Positions 23,588 through 34,575 of a stretch of DNA of 64,000 nt are shown here, in pieces. Where the stretch lies: contig VKHL01000110.1 in NCBI GenBank assembly GCA_015146655.1, positions 1-64,000 on the forward strand. The letters are read 5' to 3'. Position numbers and translations under genes: made by a program. This stretch comes from Ochromonas danica (taxonomy: Eukaryota > Sar > Chrysophyceae > Chromulinales > Chromulinaceae). The notes below the pieces were generated by a model, which made no database searches, had not been told where the DNA came from, and saw only the letters and a program-made list of their open reading frames with translations. Every line of letters begins with the position of its first letter. Positions within the stretch are counted from its first letter, which is position 1.

Positions 23588-26386
23588 TTAAACAAGTTGA
23601 TGATGTGATTGTTGGTGTTGTTGATTGGTAGTACTAGCACGTTGCATCTGTGCACGTACTTCTTCTTCTACAATAGCATAGAGAGCAACTTCTTCTTTCA
23701 AATCAGGCTGTTCACTTAGTAATTGATGTAAACGTTCTTCAGATCGTTTAGCAATATGTAGAATAATCTCTTGTGAACGACGAAACATAACTTGTACAAG
23801 AATATTATCTAATCGTGCAGCACGCATGAAATCTTGTACATCCATACGATCTTTACGAGGTACAGCAGTATGTTCTAATGTAGAAGGTGCACTACGTCGA
23901 TCAACTGCTTCCTCTTCTTCAGCTTCATCAGTAGTTTCCTCTGGTATGGTTGGTTGAATACGACGTAGTGCTTCACAAAGAATAGTAAAAGCTTTCCTTC
24001 CACCTTCAGGATCATATCCTAATCGTTCAAAGACAGCAGCCACATTCTTCTCTGTAATATGACGAGGTGTCAATGCACTAGTAGTAGATGAGGTATCTTT
24101 CATTGGGGTAGGTAATTCTCCACTACCTGTCACAGTAGCTGCTCGTTGTTGTTGAAGTGTCTGCATAGCGTGATAGTAGTTAATACGCTTTCCTGGATAC
24201 CATATAGCTTCAGCATAAATTCTGAAAATAGATTGTAATAATTGATCACTTTGTTGAAATACAATAGATTGAGCATTTAGAATATCTTGAGCAGAAATCA
24301 AACCATCTCCATCACGATCCAAACGATGAATGAGTAACAAATCACCTAAATTAGTTCCACCAGCAAGATGAGAAGGAGTGATTCCTAAACGAGTACGCAT
24401 GCCGACTAGTTGCTCTACAGTCATTCGTCCTTGTGGATCACCAAAGAGATGGAACAAAGTACGTGCTAAGGCAGATCGCACTTCCTCTCGTGTAAGTGTC
24501 ATCACAGATTGATGTAATACAAATGGTGGTGCTGCTGTTGCTTCTTCTTCTCCAGGTTGATGTTGTTGTTGTTCTGGTTGTGAGAAAGTTGCTTCCTTAT
24601 CCACCAAGAAGCGTTTAGCAAGACGCGATTCTCCTGCTACACCTCCAGGACCTGCAGCTGACAGAAACTTGGTCATTGTACTGGCCAATTTGCTCTATAA
24701 ACGATCAAAGATGAACAATGAGTGAGACATGACTTCTAACAATACAAGAGACTGTCTTACCGTTTTCAAGGAACGAACATGTTCTGCTAGACGACTTAAT
24801 GTATCCGTTAAGTTCTCTTTACTGAGTTTAGTAATGTTTTCTACACTTGTAATATGTGGAGTAGGTGGAGTAATAGAAAGCTGGTTAAGTTCAGGGATAT
24901 CCGTTGGTTGATGAGCAATAGCAGTTTGTGGATCAGATTGTTGTACAGCAAGAATCCATGGATGTTGTAGAATCTCTGATGTTGTAATACGATGTGTTGG
25001 TTCAATAGTTAACATCTTTCGTAAGAGATCTTTCGCATCATTTGATATCTTATCCCATTCTGTTCCTTCCATTTTATATGAACCTTTTACAGTACGTAAT
25101 AATGTTTGACGTAATGATTTAGAAGCAAAAGGAGGATAACCACATAGTAAGATATAGAGAACTACACCAGCTGCAAAGACATCTGCTGCCTTAGTATAGA
25201 GTTGTAAGATAATTACTTCAGGACTCATATAACCAAATGTACCACGTAGTCCTTCCGTCTCTAATACTCCTTTAGCAACAAATTTCTTTAAACCTTCTTC
25301 AAAGGCATTATGATCAAATGTGTTAGGGTCAGGATTGACTTTAACATTTCCATTTACATCTGTTTTAGTCGAGCTTTCTTCTTCAGTAGCAGTAGCAGTA
25401 GCAGTAGCAGTAGCAGTAGCAGTAGCAGTCTCTGATATTTTAGCGCTTCCTCCTCCTTCTTCTTCATGTGTTTCCATTAGTTTAGATAACCCAAAGTCAG
25501 TTAACATAATTCGACCTGCTTTACCAGGTTTATCAAAAAGAATATTTTCAGGTTTAATATCAAGATGTAAGATATTATTTTCATGTAAAGCATGTAAAGC
25601 AGAGATTAAATCTCTCATAATCATCGCTGTATCATGTTCACTATAATGTCCACGTGTTACAACAGCATCATATAATTCTCCACCTGTACATAAAGGAAAG
25701 ACTAAATAGAACTTTGATCCAACTTGAAATACTTTTTCAATATATAAGATATTAGGATGAGAGACTGTTTCTACAATGGTTTTCAAAAATTGTGCTTCAG
25801 AAATGGCCATTTTCATTTGTTTTTCACTTTTAATTTCCATTTCTTTCATAGCAAATCGTTTACCACTTTCAACATGTCGTAGTTCATAGACTGTACCTTG
25901 TGCACCTGTACCAACAACACGGACTTTTTCAAAAGCTCTCATCCATGAGGTAATAGCATGAACTTGACCAATTTTCACCATCCAGTTAGCTTTTTCTTCT
26001 GGTGTCTCTGCTTTAAAATGCCAATCAGGTGTATTAGGTGTATTAAATCGTACACAGAATCCATATCCTGGAACAGCTGAACTATCACTATCATCTTCGA
26101 CTACCATAGTATCAGCAGAGAGTTGAGATCGACGGATTTTACTGTCTTCTGCTACCATATTGTCCATATGGTCTGGCTCATTATCCATTGACATGAGCTC
26201 GGTACCATGTAAAGAAACCCATTTTCTTTTCCATGCTCGAGATCTGAAAATAGCATTAGCACCAAGCCATCCAGAGCTACGCTTCATGAGCCATCCAGCA
26301 TATTCTGGGGTGGTCACCCACATTGAGCCTTGGACCAAAGAAGCAAATTCTCTGGCCAAAGTTTCAGCTGGCATAGTTTCAGACAT
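23588..26386 (-). CDS. PH domain-Ser/Thr kinase-EF-hand protein, 910 aa
   Basis: Exons are 26386-24761 and 24694-23588 (minus strand). Residues ~25-150 form a PH-like domain (EYAGWLMKRSSGWLGA..., RAWKRKWVSL, WHFKAETPEEKANWMVKI). The kinase domain follows: VGTGAQGTVYE, the VAIK-type lysine in RFAMKEMEI, HLDIKPENILF, DFGLSKL, GTFGYMSPEVI and ADVFAAGVVLYILLCGYPPF. It resembles the CAMK/CDPK group. HRD is changed to HLD, so it lacks the usual regulatory arginine. About 90 residues are inserted between DFG and the APE-equivalent. The second exon carries a canonical EF-hand loop, DRDGDGLISAQD, and other degenerate helical pairs, so calcium control is likely. Lipid binding through the PH domain is inferred. 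The gene is divergent from the SUMF2-like gene. Confidence 0.85.
25385..25430 (-). repeat. Hexanucleotide (AGTAGC)n run encoding Ala-Thr repeats in the kinase activation loop
   Basis: About seven to eight tandem AGTAGC units on the + strand encode an alternating Ala-Thr run on the coding strand. The run lies inside the insertion between DFG and the GTFGYMSPE motif. Such a run is prone to length change. Confidence 0.92.
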
Positions 26387-26609
26387 GATTAAAATAAAGG
26401 GAAGAATTGAAGTGCAGGAAGATACTCTACTAGTCTAATTTAGATGTATCGTAACAGACACACTGCAGAGATGATCACGGCGGGTGGGAAAATCAGACAT
26501 GGAAATCTGGAAATGTGATGGAGAATTATTCCATGGAATAGTGTAAATCATCAATTCCAATGACAACATGAAATGGCAACCCTCTCACCCAGAATCCACT
26601 CTCTGAACG

Positions 26610-27844
26610 ATGATGTCGTTGTTTCTTGTTATGTTTGGGGTAAAGTATTCTATGACTGATATATTAGACTATAGCTGTTGTCACTCACTTAGTTTGTTGT
26701 TTTGTTAGATCACTTGGTGGTCTACTCTCATCTTGGCCCAACCTAACACTTCACAACAAACACCTTTCAGTCCAAAGAGAGCTGGACTGAAAAGAACTGA
26801 AGGAAATACTTCAGTTCCTCTTAATCCCTTAGTGAGTGTCAATATTGACCTGTTCATTCCCAGAGAGTGATTGACTAATCCCTCTGTCTGTTTGTCTGTC
26901 TGTGACTGACTGGTTAGGTGGAGATACCAGGAGGAAAGTTCTGGTTGGGTAGTGAGTTACTCTATAAGGAGAAAATTGCTCCTGCTAAAGCAACAGATGG
27001 TGCTGAACCTCGTAAGAAGACTCATGTCAAGTAGGTGTCATGCCCTACCTGTAGCCACTCTAACCTGTGTGATCATCATCATCCTAATATGATGGATGAT
27101 GATGATAGGAAGTTCTGGATTCAAGATGACTGTGTTACTAATGAACAATTTGCTGACTTTGTTCAAGCTACAGGGTATGTGACAGTAGCTGAGCAGTTTG
27201 AGTGGAGCTTTGTGTTGGAGAATCAAGCCTCCAAGGCAGTGCGGAGAGAGGTAGATGATCCAACTTCTGGCATGGGTAGAGTGAAGGATTCGCTTCATTG
27301 GATGGCTGTGAGAGGCGCTTCATGGAAGTATCCCTATGGATTGGATAGTTCAGCTGATGACATGCCAAACTTGCCTGTCGTACATGTTTCTCATGTAGAT
27401 GCACAGGAATATTGTGCATGGGCAGGTCTTCGTTTACCAACTGAGAAAGAATGGGAATTTGCTGCAAGAGGTGGAAGAGTGAATCAAACCTATCCCTGGG
27501 GTGATGTGTATGAGAAAGATCGTATGAATATTTGGGAGGGAGAATTTCCTCGTGAAAATACTCTTTCTGATGGTTACCTTGGACCTGCTCCTGTACACAC
27601 TTTCCCACCTAATGATTATGGTCTTTACAACATGTTAGGGAATGTCTGGGAGTGGATACAAGGTGGAACTCCAGAAAGACGTATTCTACGAGGTGGTTCC
27701 TTTTTGGATTCGCGAGATGGTCGATTTAATCATATTGTAATCGTCTCTACACGACAATATAATACTGGGGATAGTTCAGCCAGTAATATTGGATTTAGAT
27801 GTGCTCTTTCTGATAGTAAAAGAGAATCCTTACATGAATTGTAA
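26610..27844 (+). CDS. SUMF2: SUMF2-like formylglycine-generating-enzyme paralogue, 333 aa
   Basis: Exons are 26610-26639, 26709-26831, 26918-27030 and 27109-27844. The first ~20 residues are a signal peptide (MMSLFLVMFGITWWSTLILA) split by an intron. The body is an FGE-sulfatase domain: IPGGKFWLGS, CVTNEQFADFVQATGYVTVA, EQFEWSFV, HVSHVDAQEYCAWAGLRLPT, EKEWEFAARGG, MLGNVWEWIQGG, ILRGGSFLDS and SSASNIGFRCALS. True FGE (SUMF1) has two copper-binding active-site cysteines just after the GGS motif; here that stretch reads FLDSRDGRFNHIVIVSTRQ with no cysteine, as in the inactive paralogue SUMF2/pFGE. It is probably an ER-lumen protein that modulates sulfatase activation rather than an oxidase. Fold assignment is firm and the role is inferred. 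Confidence 0.88.
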
Positions 27845-28020
27845 ACTGTTTTTACACCGTTAAGTTAAAGTTTATTTTCGTAGTTTCGTAGTTTTGTTTG
27901 TTGGGAAGGGGAAGTTAAAGAGGGAGAGCGGGTGTGGGGACCCCAATAGCGTTGAGATCGAGATCACTCCGATTGAATCCTTCTTCGAATAGAGAAAGAA
28001 CATTGAAAAAGACAGTTGAA

Positions 28021-30072
28021 ATGGCTGATGAATTACAAACTCATTTAAAGGAATTAAGTGATGAAGTGGACAAGATTGTCGCTCAAGGTGGTTCAAGTAG
28101 TACAGTGAGCAAAGGAGGAGAATCCAACAATACTGGTACTAATGCAGAAGAAACAGATGGTGTCACTGTTCAAGACTCTCCTTCTACAGGATCTACTATT
28201 GAGGTTAGTTAGTTAGTTAGTTCGTTAGTTCGTTAGTTCTCCCTTCGATAAAGTAATTGGCTGATAATCTTGTCTGGTTTGTGAAAATAGTCTGTGGATG
28301 TGAAGAATTTGAATGACGTCCAGGTACTACACCACCTAACACCAACACAACACACTATACTATACCATATCATACTATCTAACAACAACAATGTGTCATA
28401 CTCACCTGCTATTACTAACCCCTCTGTCTGTCTGTTTGATTGTTCTAGTTGATCCAATTTCTTCAACAAAAGGCATTTGAAAAACAACTTGCTCGTTATG
28501 AACGTGCTCAACTACGTGGCAAAGATATCCCTAAAGAACATAAATTCTGGAATACTCAACCTATGCTTGCTTTAAATGAAGAAGTCTCTGATGTCAATGG
28601 TCCTATTAATGATACCATGACAGTTGATCAAGTTCGTGCTGAACCATTGAATATGCCTGCTGGATTTGAATGGTGTGATCTTGATGTAAACGATCCTGAA
28701 CAAGCACAAGAGTTGTATACCTTACTCAACTTAAACTATGTCGAGGATGATGATTGTATGTTTCGTTTTGACTATTCGATTCCTTTCCTTCAATGGGCTC
28801 TGACACCTCCTGGCTATCTAACTAATTGGCATGTCGGTGTTCGTAATGCCAAGACGAAAGCTCTTATGGGTTGTATCACAGCAGTTCCAGTTCATGTTCG
28901 TGTCCATGACAAAACTGTCCCAATGGCAGAGATTAACTTCCTCTGTGTTCACAAGAAGTTACGTACCAAGCGTCTTGCTCCTGTATTGATTAAGGAGATT
29001 ACTCGTCGTGTCAACCAGCGTGATATCTGGCAGGCAGTCTACACGGCTGGTGTGGTCTTGCCTAAGCCTGTGGCTCGTTGTCGTTACAATCATCGCTCTC
29101 TTAATCCGAAGAAGTTGATTGAAGTTCGCTTCTCATCATTGCCACCTCGCACCACCTTGGCAGACCATTTGAAACAGTTGAAGTTGCCTAAAAAACCTGT
29201 TAATCGTTTGCAACCCATGGCCAGTGAAGACGTACCTGGTGTCCATGCTCTTCTCACGGACTACCTTGCCAAGAAGTAAGTACTGTATGAGCTATTCGTA
29301 TGTATGTATTGGATATCATGCATGGCGCTATGTTGGGCTTCTTCCAAGTTAAGGAAGAAGATTGTATAAGGCCTTCAAATGTCATTCTTTTTGATAGCCT
29401 CCCCCTACTTTATGCGCTACATAAAATGCATTTTCCTCAAAACTACTTGAATCAATCTGATTGTGTTGATTCGGGCTACACGTGGGGAAACAGTTAGAAT
29501 CTGGGGTCATTATGCCACCATCTTGTCTATTTTACTGTCCTGTCCTATTATGTTGGAATCGTTTGAATTTCTAATTCTCTGTTTGATCTCTTGTAGAACC
29601 AAACTAACTCAGGTGTTCACGGAGGATGAGGTGAGACATGTCTTCCTCCCTCGCCATGAGGTTGTTAGCTCTTTCGTGTTGAAGGTACGACTCTTTCTGT
29701 TCTTGTTCTATGACATGTGTTAATATGGCGGTGTTGATGATTTAGAACGAAAGTGGCCAAGTGACGGATTTCTGCTCTTTCTATCACTTGCCCTCCACTG
29801 TCATAGGCAACCCTCTGCACGATAAACTGCACGCTGTCTACTCGTACTACAACGTGGCTACCACCATATCTCTTGAGGACCTCATGCGCGACCTCCTCGT
29901 TCTCGCTCGTAATGAGGGAGCAGATGTGTTCAATGCTCTGGATCTGATGGAGAACTCCAAGGTTTTCAATTCTCTGCAGTTTGGAGCGGGTGATGGTTGG
30001 TTACAATACTATGTTTACAACTGGAAGTGCCCAACTATGCAGTCTAGCGATGTTGGCATAGTTCTTCTTTAG
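28021..30072 (+). CDS. NMT1: Glycylpeptide N-tetradecanoyltransferase (N-myristoyltransferase), 485 aa
   Basis: Exons are 28021-28203, 28291-28323 (33 nt), 28449-29275, 29597-29684 and 29746-30072. The start is placed at 28021 ([11 protein letters not shown]); the open frame further upstream has no ATG. Family blocks: [111 protein letters not shown] and the diagnostic C-terminus [11 protein letters not shown]...VGIVLL, whose terminal carboxylate is the catalytic base in the family. It transfers myristate from myristoyl-CoA to N-terminal glycines in the cytosol and on ribosomes. The third intron (29276-29596, 321 bp) is unusually long and contains only short unsupported ORFs. Confidence 0.95.
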
Positions 30073-30206
30073 GAAGTTACAACGTTAGCCTAGTGTTTTT
30101 CTTAATATACAAAGTCTATACAGTTGATTGAGCAGCCCCTATGTTTTGTCACATGCCATGTCATTCTTATGTCATCCATGTTTGGACATGGACATGGACG
30201 TAGGGT

Positions 30207-30635
30207 TTAATAACGATATTTAGTGCTGTAGTCCTTCGGTGAGATCACTAATCCACGACCTTTACGCGCACCACGATAGACTGTTTCAATGATATCAATC
30301 ATCTCTTGTTTGTTATCAAGTGCCCAGTTGATCTTATTGTTATTGCCTGTACCCAAATCCACCATAATATGCTTATTACGAAAGAAGAACATCACAGTGC
30401 ATGGATCATACAACTCATACATTGTATTGAAATCAGGGACTTCTGAGATATCGACAAGGTAGACAAGAGCGAAGTTTTTCACTTCGTCAGCGATTTTCAT
30501 CAAACATTCATCCATGAGCATACAGGTTGGATCCCAGTCATGTCCAAAGCGAAGAACTACAACTCTATTTTCCTCATTTAGAATAGCTTGATCTACTGCC
30601 CAACCTGAATGAAGATGAGGAAGTAGATAGGACAT
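30207..30635 (-). CDS. TXNL4A: U5 snRNP 15-kDa protein Dim1/Dib1 (TXNL4A), 142 aa
   Basis: This is an intronless gene, full length and near-identical in layout to the family (142 aa). It begins MSYLLPHLHSGWAVDQAIL and continues with VVVLRFGHDWDPTCMLMDE, LVDISEVPDFNTMYELYDPC, TVMFFFRNKHIMVDLGTGNN and NKINWALDNKQEMIDIIETV. The fold is thioredoxin-like without the redox CxxC (DPTC takes its place). It sits in the U5 snRNP and blocks premature activation of the B complex. The gene ends about 134 bp from the N-myristoyltransferase stop (convergent). Confidence 0.97.
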   Translation of the reverse strand: MSYLLPHLHSGWAVDQAILNEENRVVVLRFGHDWDPTCMLMDECLMKIADEVKNFALVYLVDISEVPDFNTMYELYDPCTVMFFFRNKHIMVDLGTGNNNKINWALDNKQEMIDIIETVYRGARKGRGLVISPKDYSTKYRY

Positions 30636-30957
30636 CTTTTTCTATGGTTAGGTTTTAATTTTCGATAACCTTCGAGATCGTTGGGGTTATTGTTGATTTG
30701 CGTGGGATTTAAGCCCCAGAAAAGAATCGCGTTTTTGTCTTTGGTGGATGAAGCGAAGTGTGAGCAGGTGGAGTTAAGACTCGCAATTGATGACTTTTGA
30801 TAGAGGCGGAGAATGACTGACGTGACGTGCGCTGTGTGTGTGGCAAGACAGCCAAGCAAGCAAGCCAAGCAACACGAGCAATTGCTGCTAGACTACTGCC
30901 CCTCTGCAAGACTTCGCCTCCATCCTACGAGCAGCGCTCTTGCCTCTTTAGTTGATC

Positions 30958-32081
30958 ATGATGCTCATATTGTCTATAGCACTAGTTGCCTGCTTGACTA
31001 GTCAAGTAGGTGCATTTAATTATGCTTCCATGGCAATTAAAATGCGTTCCAATGCTGCATTGCAAATGGGAGGTGGTCGTAGCTTGGAAGAAAAGAGTAT
31101 GACCAAGAAAATGATGTTCCGTAATCTGCGTGAGAAATTAAATACTGCCGCTCAAATTCCAGGCTTCTTTGAAGTTGGTGAAGGCACTCCGGTAAAGTCT
31201 ACACACACTTCACACTATTAGATCTCTCCTGCACTTTGCATTCTCATCGTCATATCAACTTGCTTTTAACTTGCAGGAAATTGACCTTTACTGCAAGAGC
31301 AATAAGGATGGAACCCAAATTGGTGATTGTCCATATGCTCAATTTATTCAGGTGAGAGAATAGCATAGAGTATAGTATAGTGAAGCAGATAGTTGTCACC
31401 TTGCCACTGTCACTGTGTTGTGTCTCCCTCCCTGGCTCACTCACTGACTGATTTAACCTTGTCCTGATGTGATATCAGCTGGTCATGCTGAAGAAGGGTA
31501 TCAGATACAATGTCAAGCCTACTCTCTCTTCCAATAAGCCTGCTTGGCTTGTAGAGAAGCATGAAGGCAAGCTGCCTGCCTTGGTTCACAAGGATGTTGT
31601 CGTCACAGACTCTCTGGCCATCGCTGAATATCTTGAGAAAACCTTCCCTCATAGCAGTCTCACTAGACAGGGTGTCTTCTCTTATCAAGAGATTTTGGAG
31701 AAGACCGCTGGTTTCTTCCCTGCTCTGTCTAACTTCATCAAGAACAAGGATGCTTCCAAGGATGAGGCCTTGAAGGCTTTGGTGGAGAAAGAGTTAGACA
31801 ATATTGATGAAATCCTTCGATCCACTCCTGGTCAATATCTCTGTGGTGTGGAAGTGACTCTGGCTGATCTGTATCTTGTTCCTCAGCTCTTCCATGGTGT
31901 TGTGGCTCTTGATCACTTCAAGCAGTTCGAGTTCTACAATATCAACTCAGAACCCACTCGCCCTGCTTTGGAGTCTTACCTCACTCGTATGTTCGATATG
32001 GAAGAGTTCAACAACAAGTTGGCTTACTATAATGTGGATAAGATCATTTATGGCTGGAAAGTGGCCAGAGGTGATGCATAA
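30958..32081 (+). CDS. DHAR: Plastid-targeted glutathione-dependent dehydroascorbate reductase, 303 aa
   Basis: Exons are 30958-31191, 31277-31351 and 31479-32081. The N-terminus MMLILSIALVACLTSQVGAF is a signal peptide ending in an ASAFAP-like site (VGAF, Phe at the +1 position), followed by a basic transit-like stretch NYASMAIKMRSNAALQMGGG. This is the classic bipartite import signal of red secondary plastids. The body is a DHAR/CLIC-type GST: EIDLYCKS, IGDCPYAQF with the catalytic cysteine (GDCP), VVVTDSLAIAEYLE, and a C-terminal helical domain (VEVTLADLYLVPQLFH, ALDHFKQF). DHAR reduces dehydroascorbate with glutathione in the ascorbate-glutathione cycle that removes plastid H2O2. A lambda-class GST is the alternative, but GDCPYAQ and the C-terminal domain favour DHAR. 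Confidence 0.85.
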
Positions 32082-32221
32082 GCAATCAGCGTCAACCTCA
32101 TTCACAATCAGTTAGTTCTGAAGTCGTCCTCTAGCCTAACCTAACCAACCTTAACCTCATCAAAAGCTGTCACCCAGACTAGCGAATTTCGTATTGTTAT
32201 TTTAGCAAAAGGGATTTTCGA

Positions 32222-33004
32222 TTAGATCACTTTAGGGGGTGAGCGACGAGCATCTCGTCTGTCATGATGGCGACTGGGGAAGCGCTGTCTCCTCTCAGAG
32301 CCTTCGCGTCCACGAACCTCTTCCTCGGGGGCGAGAGGGCGCTTGCGAGTACTTTGACTACGCTCATCTAAACCATGTCTTCTTGATCTTGCTCTCTCCC
32401 TCTCCTTCTCATTCTCTTCATGTTGGACGGGGGCTTGTTCACGTGGACGATGCACTCGAGCAGAACGAGACTCAGCACGCTTTCGCTCATCCTGCTCGCG
32501 AATCACTGTCCGAATAGAAGGTGGACTTGTATTAGGTCGTATACCACTGCTCGTTAGCCTTCCAGGAGGACTCGTTGCTCTGGTTGGTGGTGCACGAGAC
32601 AAGATTTCTTGCTTCTTCTTCTCTAGAATAGAAGAAGGAATGCCACTGGGTTGACTCTGTGCATCCACTAATAGACTCCATAACTCTTCCACAAACAATG
32701 GTGTGTTTCTTTCTAAGAATGGAGTTAGTGTAATTTGCATTCGTTTAGGATGAACTTCAGGTGCTTGTAAGAGGTTAATAACCATATTAATAAGAATCTC
32801 ATCTTCTGTCCTTACTAGAAGAATAATCTTTTGAGTTATCCACTTTGATATCACTTCCATATTCACTTTCTTCATGTTAACTTTACTATCAAGGATAGGT
32901 GCAAACTTTCCTTGTTTTGTCATTTCTTGAAGAAGTTTTTCTTCAGTTTTCCCCCAACGACCATCCTGTTCTACACTTGTTCCACGGAATCCACTTGCTG
33001 CCAT
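32222..33004 (-). CDS. SRRM1: PWI-domain splicing coactivator, SRRM1/SRm160-like, 260 aa
   Basis: This is a single exon. The start is taken at 33004 (MAASGFRGTSVEQDGRW) because this matches the family N-terminus; the frame is open 35 codons upstream without family-like sequence. Residues ~10-130 are a PWI domain (KVNMEVISKWITQKI, HPKRMQITLTPFLERN, LWSLLVDAQSQPSGIPSSIL), which binds nucleic acid. The rest is rich in Arg, Ser, Glu and Pro with RS/RE dipeptides, but the RS tail is far shorter than in animal SRRM1. The role is in exon definition and mRNA 3'-end processing, in the nucleus. It is head-to-head with the TMEM144-like gene. Confidence 0.88.
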   Translation of the reverse strand: MAASGFRGTSVEQDGRWGKTEEKLLQEMTKQGKFAPILDSKVNMKKVNMEVISKWITQKIILLVRTEDEILINMVINLLQAPEVHPKRMQITLTPFLERNTPLFVEELWSLLVDAQSQPSGIPSSILEKKKQEILSRAPPTRATSPPGRLTSSGIRPNTSPPSIRTVIREQDERKRAESRSARVHRPREQAPVQHEENEKERERARSRRHGLDERSQSTRKRPLAPEEEVRGREGSERRQRFPSRHHDRRDARRSPPKVI

Positions 33005-33291
33005 TGAATCGAATTGAATGGATACTTCTTTTTCGTTGATAATAAATACACTAGGATGGGAAAAAATACTATAAGAAAGAGATGATAGAGAATCGAAAGT
33101 CAAAGCCAATCGATTTCAAATCAATTTCTTCCACACCTGTCCATTCTTTACCGGTCAATTAGCAAACGCGTTTCTCACGGACTGAATAAAAAACTGTCTT
33201 CTCCGCCCCACTTCTTACAAGGGACGATAAGAACTGAAAGTGCAGAGAAGTGAAGTGAAGGGATAAGTAAGTGAATTGATCTCCTTGAGGA

Positions 33292-34458
33292 ATGATGATC
33301 ACAATTGAATTCCATCAGAGAGAAAGAGAGATGACTTCTTCCATGACTGTTGGATATGCTCTAACAGCAATAGCTATCCTATTCAATGGGTCCTTACTTG
33401 TTCCATATCGTTCTATTTATCCTAACATTCCATTAGAACCTATAATATTTCAACTCTATACTACTATAGGATTCTTTCTAACTTGTTGGATGGCTATGGC
33501 TTTTCTACCCTTAAATGATGTCTTTGTCAGTGATGGGTCGACTCGGTTTTCCTTCTCATTACTGGGTATGATAGGCGGTGTGTTGCTGACCATCTACATC
33601 TACCTAAACTTCTTCTCTGCAGCCAAGATAGGTATGTCCATTACACAAGGAATCACTTCAGGAGCATCAGTCATCGCGAGTTATTTTTGGGGAGTAGTTA
33701 TCTTGGAAGAGCGACCTAAGATGTTGTTCATCTCCATTTTAGGTGCGATTACAATCACCATGGGTCTTTTAGTGACAGCTCTCTGTAAAGAAATAGCTAA
33801 TTATCGAAATAAGCCACAAAAGAAAACGCTCCTCCATGAACATGATGAAGAAGCCAAAGAAATCGATGGACAAAGTCACCTTTCGGAGGAAGCTGAGCAA
33901 ATTTTATTCGAACATAATCCTTCACGAAATCGACCACAACTGGAAGAATCGTTGATCGAGAGTATTCATAAATCTGATCAAGAGATTGAAAGAAGAGACT
34001 TCATGCTAGGAGTTTTACTGGCTTTTTTCTCTGGGTTATCTTCTGGACTGATGCTGGCTCCTCTATCATATGCTCCTGACAAGGAGCAAGGCTTGGTCTT
34101 CCTGCCAGCCTTTGGAGTCTCTTCCTTGGCAATGTCATTTGTCTTGATGACCATTAATACACTGAACCCTTTTGAATACTATCCGCTTGTGCCAAATCTC
34201 TACTTTTATGAAACATTTGGGATTGGTCTCTTTTCTGGCTTTATCAGATGCGCTGCTCTTATATTGACAATCGCCAGTATTGATCGCTTGCACTATGCGT
34301 TGGCAATTCCATTAATACAGTCCTCACTGTTAATAGCAGGATTATGGGGGATAGGCCTTTTCGGAGAATTGAAAACGACAGATGGTGCAGCGCTCATTTT
34401 TACGATTGGTGCAGGTCTTATCGTAAGTGGCGCCGTACTCTTGGGTGTTGCGCAATAA
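33292..34458 (+). CDS. TMEM144: TMEM144-like multi-pass transporter (DMT superfamily), up to 388 aa
   Basis: This is a single exon. Three candidate ATGs are in frame (33292, 33295, 33331); the third gives MTSSMTVGYALTAIAILFNG, closest to the membrane start. Ten hydrophobic segments are visible in two blocks of about five, separated by a long charged loop (residues ~170-235, rich in Glu and His). Family-like features are NGSLLVPYRS at the first span, the GITSGASVIASYFWGVVILEE segment, and the repeat-like second half (LIQSSLLIAGLWGIGLFGE). TMEM144 proteins are related to sugar and nucleotide-sugar transporters; substrate is unknown. It converges on the 1549-aa protein gene with about 117 bp between stops. 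Confidence 0.8.
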   Translation: MMITIEFHQREREMTSSMTVGYALTAIAILFNGSLLVPYRSIYPNIPLEPIIFQLYTTIGFFLTCWMAMAFLPLNDVFVSDGSTRFSFSLLGMIGGVLLTIYIYLNFFSAAKIGMSITQGITSGASVIASYFWGVVILEERPKMLFISILGAITITMGLLVTALCKEIANYRNKPQKKTLLHEHDEEAKEIDGQSHLSEEAEQILFEHNPSRNRPQLEESLIESIHKSDQEIERRDFMLGVLLAFFSGLSSGLMLAPLSYAPDKEQGLVFLPAFGVSSLAMSFVLMTINTLNPFEYYPLVPNLYFYETFGIGLFSGFIRCAALILTIASIDRLHYALAIPLIQSSLLIAGLWGIGLFGELKTTDGAALIFTIGAGLIVSGAVLLGVAQ

Positions 34459-34575
34459 TAATGAGCTCTTGATCAAACAAACTCAAATTTCCTGAACCCA
34501 TCGCAGTTTGACGACATAGATCGAGATCCAATTGATTGCGATATACGATTTGCAAGATACGACACTAAGGCACAT

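Noticed and set aside
33005-33109. In-frame extension of the PWI protein
   Set aside because: The family N-terminus (GFRGTSxEQD) begins right after the ATG at 33004.
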